Shown piece after piece: positions 34,766 through 48,084 of a stretch of 64,000 bases of DNA. The DNA is from Euonymus europaeus (taxonomy: Eukaryota > Streptophyta > Magnoliopsida > Celastrales > Celastraceae). The stretch covers positions 1,565,001-1,629,000 of the forward strand of contig OY756972.1 of NCBI GenBank assembly GCA_963580455.1, in the 5' to 3' direction. The position numbers and the translations under genes are program-made. The notes beneath the pieces were generated by a model. That model ran no database searches. It saw only the letters and a program-made list of their open reading frames with translations, and was not told where the DNA came from. Numbering within the stretch: the stretch's first letter is position 1; the number at the start of each line of letters is the position of its first letter.

Positions 34766-36495
34766 TTCTTTACGTAAACGGTTTTATGAATATCCGTTGA
34801 CTCCGAGTTCTGAATTCGGTGATTTTTAGCTTGATTTCACACTACTTTTCGAGCTCTACCATCCTAGCGTTTCGGATTTTGATTCCAGAACTCGTGGCTT
34901 GTAGGTCTCGTTCCACCAAGTTAGCCGCGAAATGTGGTTTCTTTACGTAAACGGTTTTATGAATATCCGTTGACTCCGAGTTCTGAATTCGGTGATTTTT
35001 AGCTTGATTTCACACTACTTTTCGAGCTCTACAATCCTGTGTTTTCGGATTTCAATTTCAGAACTCGTGGCTAGTAGGTCTCGTTTCACCTAGTTAGCCG
35101 CGAAATGTGGTTTCTTTACGTAAACGGTTTTATGAATATCCGTTGATTCCAAGTTCTGAATTCGGTGATTTTTAGCCTGATTTCACACTACTTTTCGAGC
35201 TCTACAATCCTGGGTTTTTGGATTTTGATTTTAGAACTCGTGGCTTGTAGTTCTCGTTTCACCTAGTTAGCCGCGAAATGTGGTTTCTTTACGTAAACGG
35301 TTTTATGAATATCCGTTGACTCCGAGTTCTGAATTCGGTGATTTTTAGCTTGATTTTACACTACTTTTCGAGCTCTACAATCCTGGGTTTTCGGATTTCG
35401 ATTTCAGAACTCGTGGCTAGTAGGCCTCGTTTCACCTAGTTAGCCGCGAAATGTGGTTTCTTTACGTAAACGGTTTTATGAATATCCGTTGACTCCGAGT
35501 TCTGAATTCGGTGATTTTTTGCTTTATTTCACATTACTTTTCGAGCTCTACGATCCTGGCATTTCGGATTTTGATTTCAGAACTCGTGGCTAGTTGGTCT
35601 CGTTTCACCTAGTTAGCCGCGAAATGTGGTTTCTTTACGTAAACGGTTTTATGAATATCCGTTGACTCCGAGTTCTGAATTCGGTAATTTTTAGCTTGAT
35701 TTCACACTACTTTTCAAGCTCTACGATTATGGAGTTTTGGATTTTGATTTCAGAACTCGTGGCTAGTTGGTCTCGTTTGACCTAGTTAGCCGCGAAATGT
35801 GGTTTCTTTACGTAAACGGTTTTATGAATATCGGTTGACTCCGAGTTCTGAATTCGGTGATTTTTAGTTTGATTTCACACTAATTTTCGAGCTCTACAAT
35901 CTTGGCATTTCGGATTTTGATTTCAGAACTTGTGGCTAGTAGGTCTCGTTTCACCTATTTAGCCGCGAAATGTGGTTTCTTTACGTAAACGGTTTTATGA
36001 ATATCCGTTGACTCCGAGTTCTGTATTCGGTGATTTTTAGCTTGATTACACACTACTTTTCGAGCTCTACAATCCTGGATTTTCGGATTTCGATTTCAGA
36101 ACTCGTGGCTAGTAGGTCTCGTTTCACCTATTTAGCCGCGAAATGTGGTTTCTTTACGTAAACGGTTTTATGAATATCCGTTGACTCCGAGTTCTGAATT
36201 CGGTGATTTTTAGCTTGATTTCACACTACTTTTCGAGCTCTACGATCCTGGCATTTCTGATTTTGATTTAAGAACTCGTGGCTAGTTGGTCTCGTTTAAC
36301 CTATTTAGCCGCAAAATGTGGTTTCTTTACGTAAACGGTTTTATGAATATCCGTTGACTCCGAGTTCTGAATTCGGTGATTTTTAGCTTGATTTCACACT
36401 ACTTTTCGAGCTCTACAATCCTGGGTTTTCGGATTTCGATTTCAGAACTCGTGGCTAGTAGGCCTCGTTTCACCTAGTTAGCCGCGAAATGTGGT
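34766..36495. repeat. 10/12/22-monomer HOR family, copy 3 (10 monomers)
   Basis: This 1,730-bp copy has the order ccatcctagcg with gattccagaac, cctgtgtttt, tagcctg, tgattttacac, E, C, G, F, H, A. It has a single G-F pair where copies 1 and 4 have two. The diagnostic ctctaccatcctagcg occurs at 34,861 and again at 36,591, 38,667 and 42,473 (distances of 10, 12 and 22 monomers). Confidence 0.87.
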
Positions 36496-38571
36496 TTCTT
36501 TACGTAAACGGTTTTATGAATATCCGTTGACTCCGAGTTCTGAATTCGGTGATTTTTAGCTTGATTTCACACTACTTTTCGAGCTCTACCATCCTAGCGT
36601 TTCGGATTTTGATTCCAGAACTCGTGGCTTGTAGGTCTCGTTCCACCAAGTTAGCCGCGAAATGTGGTTTCTTTACGTAAACGGTTTTATGAATATCCGT
36701 TGACTCCGAGTTCTGAATTCGGTGATTTTTAGCTTGATTTCACACTACTTTTCGAGCTCTACAATCCTGTGTTTTCGGATTTCAATTTCAGAACTCGTGG
36801 CTAGTAGGTCTCGTTTCACCTAGTTAGCCGCGAAATGTGGTTTCTTTACGTAAACGGTTTTATGAATATCCGTTGATTCCAAGTTCTGAATTCGGTGATT
36901 TTTAGCCTGATTTCACACTACTTTTTGAGCTCTACAGTCCTGGGTTTTTGGATTTTGATTTTAGAACTCGTGGCTTGTAGGTCTCGTTTCACCTAGTTAG
37001 CCGCGAAATGTGGTTTCTTTACGTAAACGGTTTTATGAATATCCGTTGACTCCGAGTTCTGAATTCGGTGATTTTTAGCTTGATTTCACACTACTTTTCG
37101 AGCTCTACGATCCTGGCATTTCGGATTTTGATTTCAGAACTCGTGGCTAGTAGGCCTCGTTTCACCTAGTTAGCCGCGAAATGTGGTTTCTTTACGTAAA
37201 CGGTTTTATGAATATCCGTTGACTCCGAGTTCTGAATTCGGTGATTTTTTGCTTTATTTCACACTACTTTTCGAGCTCTACGATCCTGGCATTTCGGATT
37301 TTGATTTCAGAACTCGTGGCTAGTTGGTCTCGTTTCACCTAGTTAGCCGCGAAATGTGGTTTCTTTACGTAAACGGTTTTATGAATATCCGTTGACTCCG
37401 AGTTCTGAATTCGGTAATTTTTAGCTTGATTTCACACTACTTTTCAAGCTCTACGATTATGGAGTTTTGGATTTTGATTTCAGAACTCATGGCTAGTTGG
37501 TCTCGTTTGACCTAGTTAGCCGCGAAATGTGGTTTCTTTACGTAAACGGTTTTATGAATATCGGTTGACTCCGAGTTCTGAATTCGGTGATTTTTAGCTT
37601 GATTTCACACTAATTTTCGAGCTCTACAATCTTGGCATTTCGGATTTTGATTTCAGAACTTGTGGCTAGTAGGTCTCGTTTCACCTATTTAGCCGCGAAA
37701 TGTGGTTTCTTTACGTAAACGGTTTTATGAATATCCGTTGACTCCGAGTTCTGTATTCGGTGATTTTTAGCTTGATTACACACTACTTTTCGAGCTCTAC
37801 AATCCTGGATTTTCGGATTTCGATTTCAGAACTCGTGGCTAGTAGGTCTCGTTTCACCTATTTAGCCGCGAAATGTGGTTTCTTTACGTAAACGGTTTTA
37901 TGAATATCCGTTGACTCCGAGTTCTGAATTCGGCGATTTTTAGCTTGATTTCACACTACTTTTCGAGCTCTACAATCTTGACATTTCGGATTTTGATTTC
38001 AGAACTTGTGGCTAGTAGGTCTCGTTTCACCTATTTAGCCGCGAAATGTGGTTTCTTTACGTAAACGGTTTTATGAATATCCGTTGACTCCGAGTTCTGT
38101 ATTCGGTGATTTTTAGCTTGATTACACACTACTTTTCGAGCTCTACAATCCTGGATTTTTGGATTTCGATTTCAGAACTCGTGGCTAGTAGGTCTCGTTT
38201 CACCTATTTAGCCGCGAAATGTGGTTTCTTTACGTAAACGGTTTTATGAATATCCGTTGACTCCGAGTTCTGAATTCGGTGATTTTTAGCTTGATTTTAC
38301 ACTACTTTTCGAGCTCTACGATCCTGGCATTTCTGATTTTGATTTAAGAACTCGTGGCTAGTTGGTCTCGTTTAACCTATTTAGCCGCAAAATGTGGTTT
38401 CTTTACGTAAACGGTTTTATGAATATCCGTTGACTCCGAGTTCTGAATTCGGTGATTTTTAGCTTGATTTCACACTACTTTTCGAGCTCTACAATCCTGG
38501 GTTTTCGGATTTCGATTTCAGAACTCGTGGCTAGTAGGCCTCGTTTCACCTAGTTAGCCGCGAAATGTGGT
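36496..38571. repeat. 10/12/22-monomer HOR family, copy 4 (12 monomers)
   Basis: The order is as in copy 3 but with two G-F pairs before H. The fourth monomer has cgatcctggcatttcgg with ggcctcg. It is thus an E-type centre in a monomer that ends like the usual A type, another recombinant. Near 36,932 the third monomer has ctttttgagctctacagtcc. Confidence 0.86.
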
Positions 38572-41500
38572 TTCTTTACGTAAACGGTTTTATGAATATC
38601 CGTTGACTCCGAGTTCTGAATTCGGTGATTTTTAGCTTGATTTCACACTACTTTTCGAGCTCTACCATCCTAGCGTTTCGGATTTTGATTCCAGAACTCG
38701 TGGCTTGTAGGTCTCGTTCCACCAAGTTAGCCGCGAAATGTGGTTTCTTTACGTAAACGGTTTTATGAATATCCGTTGACTCCGAGTTCTGAATTCGGTG
38801 ATTTTTAGCTTGATTTCACACTACTTTTCGAGCTCTACAATCCTGTGTTTTCGGATTTCAATTTCAGAACTCGTGGCTAGTAGGTCTCGTTTCACCTAGT
38901 TAGCCGCGAAATGTGGTTTCTTTACGTAAACGGTTTTATGAATATCCGTTGATTCCAAGTTCTGAATTCGGTGATTTTTAGCCTGATTTCACACTACTTT
39001 TCGAGCTCTACAATCCTGGGTTTTTGGATTTTGATTTTAGAACTCGTGGCTTGTAGGTCTCGTTTCACCTAGTTAGCCGCGAAATGTGGTTTCTTTACGT
39101 AAACGGTTTTATGAATATCCGTTGACTCCGAGTTCTGAATTCGGTGATTTTTAGCTTGATTTTACACTACTTTTCGAGCTCTACAATCCTGGGTTTTCGG
39201 ATTTCGATTTCAGAACTCGTGGCTAGTAGGCCTCGTTTCACCTAGTTAGCCGCGAAATGTGGTTTCTTTACGTAAACGGTTTTATGAATATCCGTTGACT
39301 CCGAGTTCTGAATTCGGTGATTTTTTGCTTTATTTCACACTACTTTTCGAGCTCTACGATCCTGGCATTTCGGATTTTGATTTCAGAACTCGTGGCTAGT
39401 TGGTCTCGTTTCACCTAGTTAGCCGCGAAATGTGGTTTCTTTACGTAAACGGTTTTATGAATATCCGTTGACTCCGAGTTCTGAATTCGGTAATTTTTAG
39501 CTTGATTTCACACTACTTTTCAAGCTCTACGATTATGGAGTTTCGGATTTTGATTTCAGAACTCGTGGCTAGTTGGTCTCGTTTGACCTAGTTAGCCGCG
39601 AAATGTGGTTTCTTTACGTAAACGGTTTTATGAATATCCGTTGACTCCGAGTTCTGAATTCGGTGATTTTTTGCTTTATTTCACACTACTTTTCGAGCTC
39701 TACGATCCTGGCATTTCGGATTTTGATTTCAGAACTCGTGGCTAGTTGGTCTCATTTCACCTAGTTAGCCGCGAAATGTGGTTTCTTTACGTAAACGGTT
39801 TTATGAATATCCGTTGACTCCGAGTTCTGAATTCGGTAATTTTTAGCTTGATTTCACACTACTTTTCAAGCTCTACGATTATGGAGTTTCGGATTTTGAT
39901 TTCAGAACTCGTAGCTAGTTGGTCTCGTTTGATCTAGTTAGCCGCGAAATGTGGTTTCTTTACGTAAACGGTTTTATGAATATCGGTTGACTCCGAGTTC
40001 TGAATTCGGTGATTTTTAGCTTGATTTCACACTAATTTTCGAGCTCTACAATCTTGGCATTTCGGATTTTGATTTCAGAACTTGTGGCTAGTAGGTCTCG
40101 TTTCACCTATTTAGCCGCGAAATGTGGTTTCTTTACGTAAACGGTTTTATGAATATCCGTTGACTCCGAGTTCTGTATTCGGTGATTTTTAGCTTGATTA
40201 CACACTACTTTTCGAGCTCTACAATCCTGGATTTTCGGATTTCGATTTCAGAACTCGTGGCTAGTAGGTCTCGTTTCACCTATTTAGCCGCGAAATGTGG
40301 TTTCTTTACGTAAACGGTTTTATGAATATCCGTTGACTCCGAGTTCTGAATTCGGCGATTTTTAGCTTGATTTCACACTACTTTTCGAGCTCTACAATCT
40401 TGGCATTTCGGATTTTGATTTCAGAACTTGTGGCTAGTAGGTCTCGTTTCAACTATTTAGCCGCGAAATGTGGTTTCTTTACGTAAACGGTTTTATGAAT
40501 ATCCGTTGACTCCGAGTTCTGTATTCGGTGATTTTTAGCTTGATTACACACTACTTTTCGAGCTCTACAATCCTGGATTTTCGGATTTCGATTTCAGAAC
40601 TCGTGGCTAGTAGGTCTCGTTTCACCTATTTAGCCGCGAAATGTGGTTTCTTTACGTAAACGGTTTTATGAATATCCGTTGACTCCGAGTTCTGAATTCG
40701 GTGATTTTTAGCTTGATTTCACACTACTTTTCGAGCTCTACGATCCTGGAATTTCTGATTTTGATTTAAGAACTCGTGGCTAGTTGGCCTCGTTTCACCT
40801 AGTTAGCCGCGAAATGTGGTTTCTTTACGTAAACGGTTTTATGAATATCCGTTGACTCCGAGTTCTGAATTCGGTGATTTTTAGCCTGATTTCACACTAC
40901 TTTTCGAGCTCTACAATCCTGGGTTTTTGGATTTTGATTTCAGAACTCGTGGCTAGTTGGTCTCGTTTGACCTAGTTAGCCGCGAAATGTGGTTTCTTTA
41001 CGTAAACGGTTTTATGAATATCCGTTGACTCCGAGTTCTGAATTCGGTAATTTTTAGCTTGATTTCACACTACTTTTCAAGCTCTACGATTATGGAGTTT
41101 CGGATTTTGATTTCAGAACTCGTGGCTAGTTGGTCTCATTTGACCTAGTTAGCCGCGAAATGTGGTTTCTATACGTAAACGGTTTTATGAATATCGGTTG
41201 ACTCAGAGTTCTGAATTCGGTGATTTTTAGCTTGATTTCACACTAATTTTCGAGCTCTACAATCTTGGCATTTCGGATTTTGATTTCAGAACTTGTGGCT
41301 AGTAGGTTTCGTTTCACCTATTTAGCCGCGAAATGTGGTTTCTTTACGTAAACGGTTTTATGAATATCCGTTGACTCCGAGTTCTGTATTCGGTGATTTT
41401 TAGCTTGATTACACACTACTTTTCGAGCTCTACAATCCTGGATTTTCGGATTTCGATTTCAGAACTCGTGGCTAGTAGGTCTCGTTTCACCTATTTAGCC

Positions 41501-42377
41501 GCGAAATGTGGTTTCTTTACGTAAACGGTTTTATGAATATCCGTTGACTCCGAGTTCTGAATTCGGCGATTTTTAGCTTGATTTCACACTACTTTTCGAG
41601 CTCTACAATCTTGGCATTTCGGATTTTGATTTCAGAACTTGTGGCTAGTAGGTCTCGTTTCAACTATTTAGCCGCGAAATGTGGTTTCTTTACGTAAACG
41701 GTTTTATGAATATCCGTTGACTCCGAGTTCTGTATTCGGTGATTTTTAGCTTGATTACACACTACTTTTCGAGCTCTACAATCCTGGATTTTCGGATTTC
41801 GATTTCAGAACTCGTGGCTAGTAGGTCTCGTTTCACCTATTTAGCCGCGAAATGTGGTTTCTTTACGTAAACGGTTTTATGAATATCCGTTGACTCCGAG
41901 TTCTGAATTCGGTGATTTTTAGCTTGATTTCACACTACTTTTCGAGCTCTACGATCCTGGCATTTCTGATTTTGATTTAAGAACTCGTGGCTAGTTGGTC
42001 TCGTTTAACCTATTTAGCCGCAAAATGTGGTTTCTTTACGTAAACGGTTTTATGAATATCCATTGACTCCGAGTTCTGAATTCGGTGATTTTTAGCTTGA
42101 TTTCACACTACTTTTCGAGCTCTACAATCCTGGGTTTTTGGATTTTGATTTCAGAACTCGTGGCTAGTTGGTCTCGTTTCACCTAGTTAGCCGCGAAATG
42201 TGGTTTCTTTACGTAAACGGTTTTATGAATATCCGTTGACTCCGAGTTCTGAATTCGGTGATTTTTAGCTTGATTTCACACTACTTTTCGAGCTCTACAA
42301 TCCTGGGTTTTCGGATTTTGATTTCAGAACTCGTGGCTAGTAGGCCTCGTTTCACCTAGTTAGCCGCGAAATGTGGT
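38572..42377. repeat. 10/12/22-monomer HOR family, copy 5 (22 monomers)
   Basis: This expanded copy spans 3,806 bp. The order is gattccagaac, cctgtgtttt, tagcctg, tgattttacac, E, C, E, C, G, F, G, F, an H variant with ctagttggcctcg, tagcctg, C, G, F, G, F, H, gggtttttgg and A with ggcctcg. Compared with copy 4, the E-C pair is doubled and a C-G-F-G-F-H segment is repeated. The G-F and E-C pairs are the units that change number most often in this family. Confidence 0.84.
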
Positions 42378-43242
42378 TTCTTTACGTAAACGGTTTTATG
42401 AATATCCGTTGACTCCGAGTTATGAATTCGGTGATTTTTAGCTTGATTTCACACTACTTTTCGAGCTCCACCATCCTAGCGTTTCGGATTTTGATTCCAG
42501 AACTCGTAGCTTGTAGGTCTCGTTCCACCAAGTTAGCCGCGAAATGTGGTTTCTTTACGTAAACGGTTTTATGAATATCCGTTGACTCCGAGTTCTGAAT
42601 TCGGTGATTTTTAGCTTGATTTCACACTACTTTTCGAGCTCTACAATCCTGGATTTTCGGATTTCGATTTCAGAACTCGTGGCTAGTAGGTCTCGTTTCA
42701 CCTAGTTAGCCGCGAAATGTGGTTTCTTTACGTAAACGGTTTTATGAATATCCGTTGACTCCGAGTTTTGAATTCGGTGATTTTTAGCTTGATTTCACAC
42801 TACTTTTCGAGCTCTACAATCCTGGATTTTCAGATTTCGATTTCAGAACTCGTGGATAGTAGGTCTCGTTTCACCTATTTAGCCACGAAATGTGGTTTCT
42901 TTACGTAAACGGTTTTATGAATATCCGTTGACTCCGAGTTCTGAATTCGGTGATTTTTAGCTTGATTTCACACTACTTTTCGAGCTCTACGTTCCTGGCA
43001 TTCTGGATTTTGATTTCAGAACTCGTGGCTAGTTGGTCTCGTTTCACCTAGTTAGCCGCGAAATGTGGTTTCTTTTCGTAAACGGTTTTATGAATATCCG
43101 TTGACTCCGAGTTCTGAATTCGGTGATTTTTAGCTTGATTTCACACTACTTTTCGAGCTCTACAATCCTGGGTTTTCGGATTTCGATTTCAGAACTCGTG
43201 GCTAGTAGGTCTCGTTTCACCAAGTTAGACGCGAAATGTGGT

Positions 43243-45663
43243 TTCTTTACGAAAACGGTTTTATGAATATCCGTTGACTCCGGGTTCTGAATTTGGTGAT
43301 TTTTAGCTTGATTTCATACTACTTTTCGAGCTCTACGATCCTGGGTTTTCGGATTTCGATTTCAGAACTCGTGGCCAGTTGGTCTCGTTTCACCTAGTTA
43401 GCCGCGAAATGTGGTTTCTTTACGTAAACGGTTTTATGAATATCCGTTGACTCCGAGCTCTGAATTCGGTAATTTTTAGCTTGATTTCACACTACTTTTC
43501 GAGTTCTACGATTATGGAGTTTCGGATTTTGATTTCAGAACTCGTGGCTAGTTGGTCTCGTTTGACCTAGTTAGCCGCGAAATGTGGTTTCTTTACGTAA
43601 ACGATTTTATGAATATCGGTTGACTCCGAGTTCTGAATTCGGTGATTTTTAGCTTGATTTCACACTAATTTTTGAGCTCTACGAGCCTGGTGTTTCGAAT
43701 TTTGATTTCAGAACTCGTGGCTAGTTGGTATCATTTCACCTAGTTAGCCGCGAAATGTGGTTTCTTTACGTAAACGGTTTTATGAATATCCGTTGACTCC
43801 GAGTTCTGAATTCGGTGATTTTTAGCTTGATTTCACACTACTTTTCGAGCTCTACAATCTTGGCGTTTCAGATTTTGATTTCAGAACTTGTGGCTAGTAG
43901 GTCTCGTTTCACCTATTTAGCCGCGAAATGTGGTTTCTTTATGTAAACGGTTTTATGAATATCCGTTGACTCCGAGTTCTGAATTCGGTGATTTTTAGCT
44001 TGATTACACACTACTTTTCGAGCTCTACAATCCTGGGTTTTCGGATTTTGATTTCAGAACTCGTGGCTAGTAGGTCTCGTTTCACCTATTTAGCCGCGAA
44101 ATGTGGTTTCTTTACGTAAACGGTTTTATGAATATCCGTTGACTCCGAGTTCTGAATTCGGTGATTTTTAGCTTGAGTTCACACTACTTTTCGACCTCTA
44201 CAACCCTGGGTTTTCGGATTTTGATTTCAGAACTTGTGGCTAGTAGATCTCGTTTCACCTATTTACCCGCGAAATGTGGTTTCTTTACGTAAACAGTTTT
44301 ATGAATATCCGTTGACTCCGAGTTCTGAATTCGGTGATTATTAGCTTGATTACACACTACTTTTCGTGCTCTACAATCCTGGGTTTTCGGATTTCGATTT
44401 CAGAACTCGTGGCTAGTAGGTCTCGTTTCACCTATTTAGCCGCGAAATGTGGTTTCTTTACGTAAACGGTTTTATGAATATCCGTTGACTCAGAGTTCTG
44501 AATTCGGTGATTTTAGCTTGATTTCACACTACTTTTCGAGCTCTACGATCCTGGCATTTCTAATTTTGATTTAAGAACTCGTGGCTAGTTGGTCTCGTTT
44601 CACCTAGTTAGCCGCGAAATGTGGTTTCTTTACGTAAACGGTTTTATGAATATCCGTTGACTCCGAGTTCTGAATTCGGTAATTTTTAGCTTGATTTCAC
44701 ACTACTTTTCAAGCTCTACGATTATGGAGTTTCGGATTTTGATTTCAGAACTCGTGGCTAGTTGGTCTCGTTTCACCTAGTTAGCCGTGAAATATGGTTT
44801 CTTTACGTAAACGGTTTTATGAATATCGGTTGACTCCGAGTTCTGAATTCGGTGATTTTTAGCTTGATTTCACACTAATTTTCGAGCTCTACGATCCTGG
44901 TGTTTCGGATTTTGATTTCAGAACTCGTGGCTAGTTGGTCTCGTTTCACCTAGTTAGCCGCGAAATGTGGTTTCTTTACGTAAACGGTTTTATGAATATC
45001 CGTTGACTCCGAGTTCTGAATTCGGTGATTTTTAGCTTGATTTCACACTACTTTTCGAGCTCTACAATGTTGGATTTTCGAATTTCAATTTCAGAACTCG
45101 TGGCTAGTAGGTCTCATTTCACCTAGTTAGCCGCGAAATGTGGTTTCTTTACGTAAACGGTTTTATGAATATCCGTTGACTCCGAGTTCTGAATTCGGTG
45201 ATTTTTAGCTTGATTTCACACTACTTTTCGAGCTCTACAATCCTCGATTTTTGGATTTTGATTTCAGAACTCGTGGCTAGTAGGTCTCGTTTCACCTAGT
45301 TAGCCGCAAAATGTGGTTTCTTTACGTGAACGGTTTTATGAATATCCGTTGACTCCGAGTTCTGAATTCGGTGATTTTTAGCTTGATTTCACACTAATTT
45401 TCGAGCTCTACGAGCCTGGTGTTTCGGATTTTGATTTCAGAACTCGTGGCTAGTTGGCCTCGTTTCACCTAGTTAGCCGCGAAATGTGGTTTCTTTACGT
45501 AAACGGTTTTATGAATATCCGTTGACTCCGAGCTCTGAATTTGGTAATTTTTAGCTTGATTTCACACTACTTTTCGAGTTCTACGATTATGGAGTTTCGG
45601 ATTTTGATTTCAGAACTCGTGGCTAGTTGGTCTCGTTTGACCTAGTTAGCCGCGAAATGTGGT
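43243..45663. repeat. 14-monomer HOR, copy 1 (2,421 bp)
   Basis: The copy starts with ccgggttctgaatttgg (43281, 45702, 48123). It then has C-like with cgagctctgaattcggtaat, D with aacgattttatg, caatcttggcg, gattacacac with tttatgtaaac, gcttgagttcac with tcgacctctacaaccc (44201 and 46622), ttttcgtgctc, a 172-bp monomer with gattttagc (44508), C, cgatcctggtg, caatgttgg (45065), caatcctcga, D and C-like with ctctgaatttggtaat. The one-base deletion makes the unit 14 x 173 minus 1. Confidence 0.9.
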
Positions 45664-48084
45664 TTCTTTACGTAAACGATTTTATGAATATCGGTTGACT
45701 CCGGGTTCTGAATTTGGTGATTTTTAGCTTGATTTCACACTACTTTTCGAGCTCTACGTTCCTGGGTTTTCGGATTTCGATTTCAGAACTCGTGGCTAGT
45801 TGGTCTCGTTTCACCTAGTTAGCCGCGAAATGTGGTTTCTTTACGTAAACGGTTTTATGAATATCCGTTGACTCCGAGCTCTGAATTCGGTAATTTTTAG
45901 CTTGATTTCACACTACTTTTCGAGTTCTACGATTATGGAGTTTCGGATTTTGATTTCAGAACTCGTGGCTAGTTGGTCTCGTTTGACCTAGTTAGCCGCG
46001 AAATGTGGTTTCTTTACGTAAACGATTTTATGAATATCGGTTGACTCCGAGTTCTGAATTCGGTGATTTTTAGCTTGATTTCACACTAATTTTCGAGCTC
46101 TACGAGCCTGGTGTTTCGGATTTTGATTTCAGAACTCGTGGCTAGTTGGTCTCGTTTCACCTAGTTAGCCGCGAAATGTGGTTTCTTTACGTAAACGGTT
46201 TTATGAATATCCGTTGACTCCGAGTTCTGAATTCGGTGATTTTTAGCTTGATTTCACACTACTTTTCGAGCTCTACAATCTTGGCGTTTCAGATTTTGAT
46301 TTCAGAACTTGTGGCTAGTAGGTCTCGTTTCACCTATTTAGCCGCGAAATGTGGTTTCTTTATGTAAACGGTTTTATGAATATCCGTTGACTCCGAGTTC
46401 TGAATTCGGTGATTTTTAGCTTGATTACACACTACTTTTCGAGCTCTACAATCCTGGGTTTTCGGATTTTGATTTCAGAACTCGTGGCTAGTAGGTCTCG
46501 TTTCACCTATTTAGCCGCGAAATGTGGTTTCTTTACGTAAACGGTTTTATGAATATCCGTTGACTCCGAGTTCTGAATTCGGTGATTTTTAGCTTGAGTT
46601 CACACTACTTTTCGACCTCTACAACCCTGGGTTTTCGGATTTTGATTTCAGAACTTGTGGCTAGTAGGTCTCGTTTCACCTATTTACCCGCGAAATGTGG
46701 TTTCTTTACGTAAACAGTTTTATGAATATCCGTTGACTCCGAGTTCTGAATTCGGTGATTATTAGCTTGATTACACACTACTTTTCGTGCTCTACAATCC
46801 TGGGTTTTCGGATTTCGATTTCAGAACTCGTGGCTAGTAGGTCTCGTTTCACCTATTTAGCCGCGAAATGTGGTTTCTTTACGTAAACGGTTTTATGAAT
46901 ATCCGTTGACTCAGAGTTCTGAATTCGGTGATTTTAGCTTGATTTCACACTACTTTTCGAGCTCTACGATCCTGGCATTTCTAATTTTGATTTAAGAACT
47001 CGTGGCTAGTTGGTCTCGTTTCACCTAGTTAGCCGCGAAATGTGGTTTCTTTACGTAAACGGTTTTATGAATATCCGTTGACTCCGAGTTCTGAATTCGG
47101 TAATTTTTAGCTTGATTTCACACTACTTTTCAAGCTCTACGATTATGGAGTTTCGGATTTTGATTTCAGAACTCGTGGCTAGTTGGTCTCGTTTCACCTA
47201 GTTAGCCGTGAAATATGGTTTCTTTACGTAAACGGTTTTATGAATATCGGTTGACTACGAGTTCTGAATTCGGTGATTTTTAGCTTGATTTCACACTAAT
47301 TTTCGAGCTCTACGATCCTGGTGTTTCGGATTTTGATTTCAGAACTCGTGGCTAGTTGGTCTCGTTTCACCTAGTTAGCCGCGAAATGTGGTTTCTTTAC
47401 GTAAACGGTTTTACGAATATCCGTTGACTCCGAGTTCTGAATTCGGTGATTTTTAGCTTGATTTCACACTACTTTTCGAGCTCTACAATGTTGGATTTTC
47501 GAATTTCAATTTCAGAACTCGTGGCTAGTAGGTCTCATTTCACCTAGTTAGCCGCGAAATGTGGTTTCTTTACGTAAACGGTTTTATGAATATCCGTTGA
47601 CTCCGAGTTCTGAATTCGGTGATTTTTAGCTTGATTTCACACTACTTTTCGAGCTCTACAATCCTCTATTTTTGGATTTTGATTTCAGAACTCGTGGCTA
47701 GTAGGTCTCGTTTCACCTAGTTAGCCGCAAAATGTGGTTTCTTTACGTGAACGGTTTTATGAATATCCGTTGACTCCGAGTTCTGAATTCGGTGATTTTT
47801 AGCTTGATTTCACACTAATTTTCGAGCTCTACGAGCCTGGTGTTTCGGATTTTGATTTCAGAACTCGTGGCTAGTTGGCCTAGTTTCACCTAGTTAGCCG
47901 CGAAATGTGGTTTCTTTACGTAAACGGTTTTATGAATATCCGTTGACTCCGAGCTCTGAATTTGGTAATTTTTAGCTTGATTTCACACTACTTTTCGAGT
48001 TCTACGATTATGGAGTTTCGGATTTTGATTTCAGAACTCGTGGCTAGTTGGTCTCGTTTGACCTAGTTAGCCGCGAAATGTGGT
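45664..48084. repeat. 14-monomer HOR, copy 2 (2,421 bp)
   Basis: This is a nearly perfect copy of 43243-45663 in the same fourteen-monomer order, including the one-base deletion (46929). Differences are scattered single bases, such as ttgactacgag near 47,253, ttttacgaat near 47,413, caatcctcta near 47,661 and ggcctagtttcacc near 47,878. The high similarity suggests a recent duplication. Confidence 0.9.
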
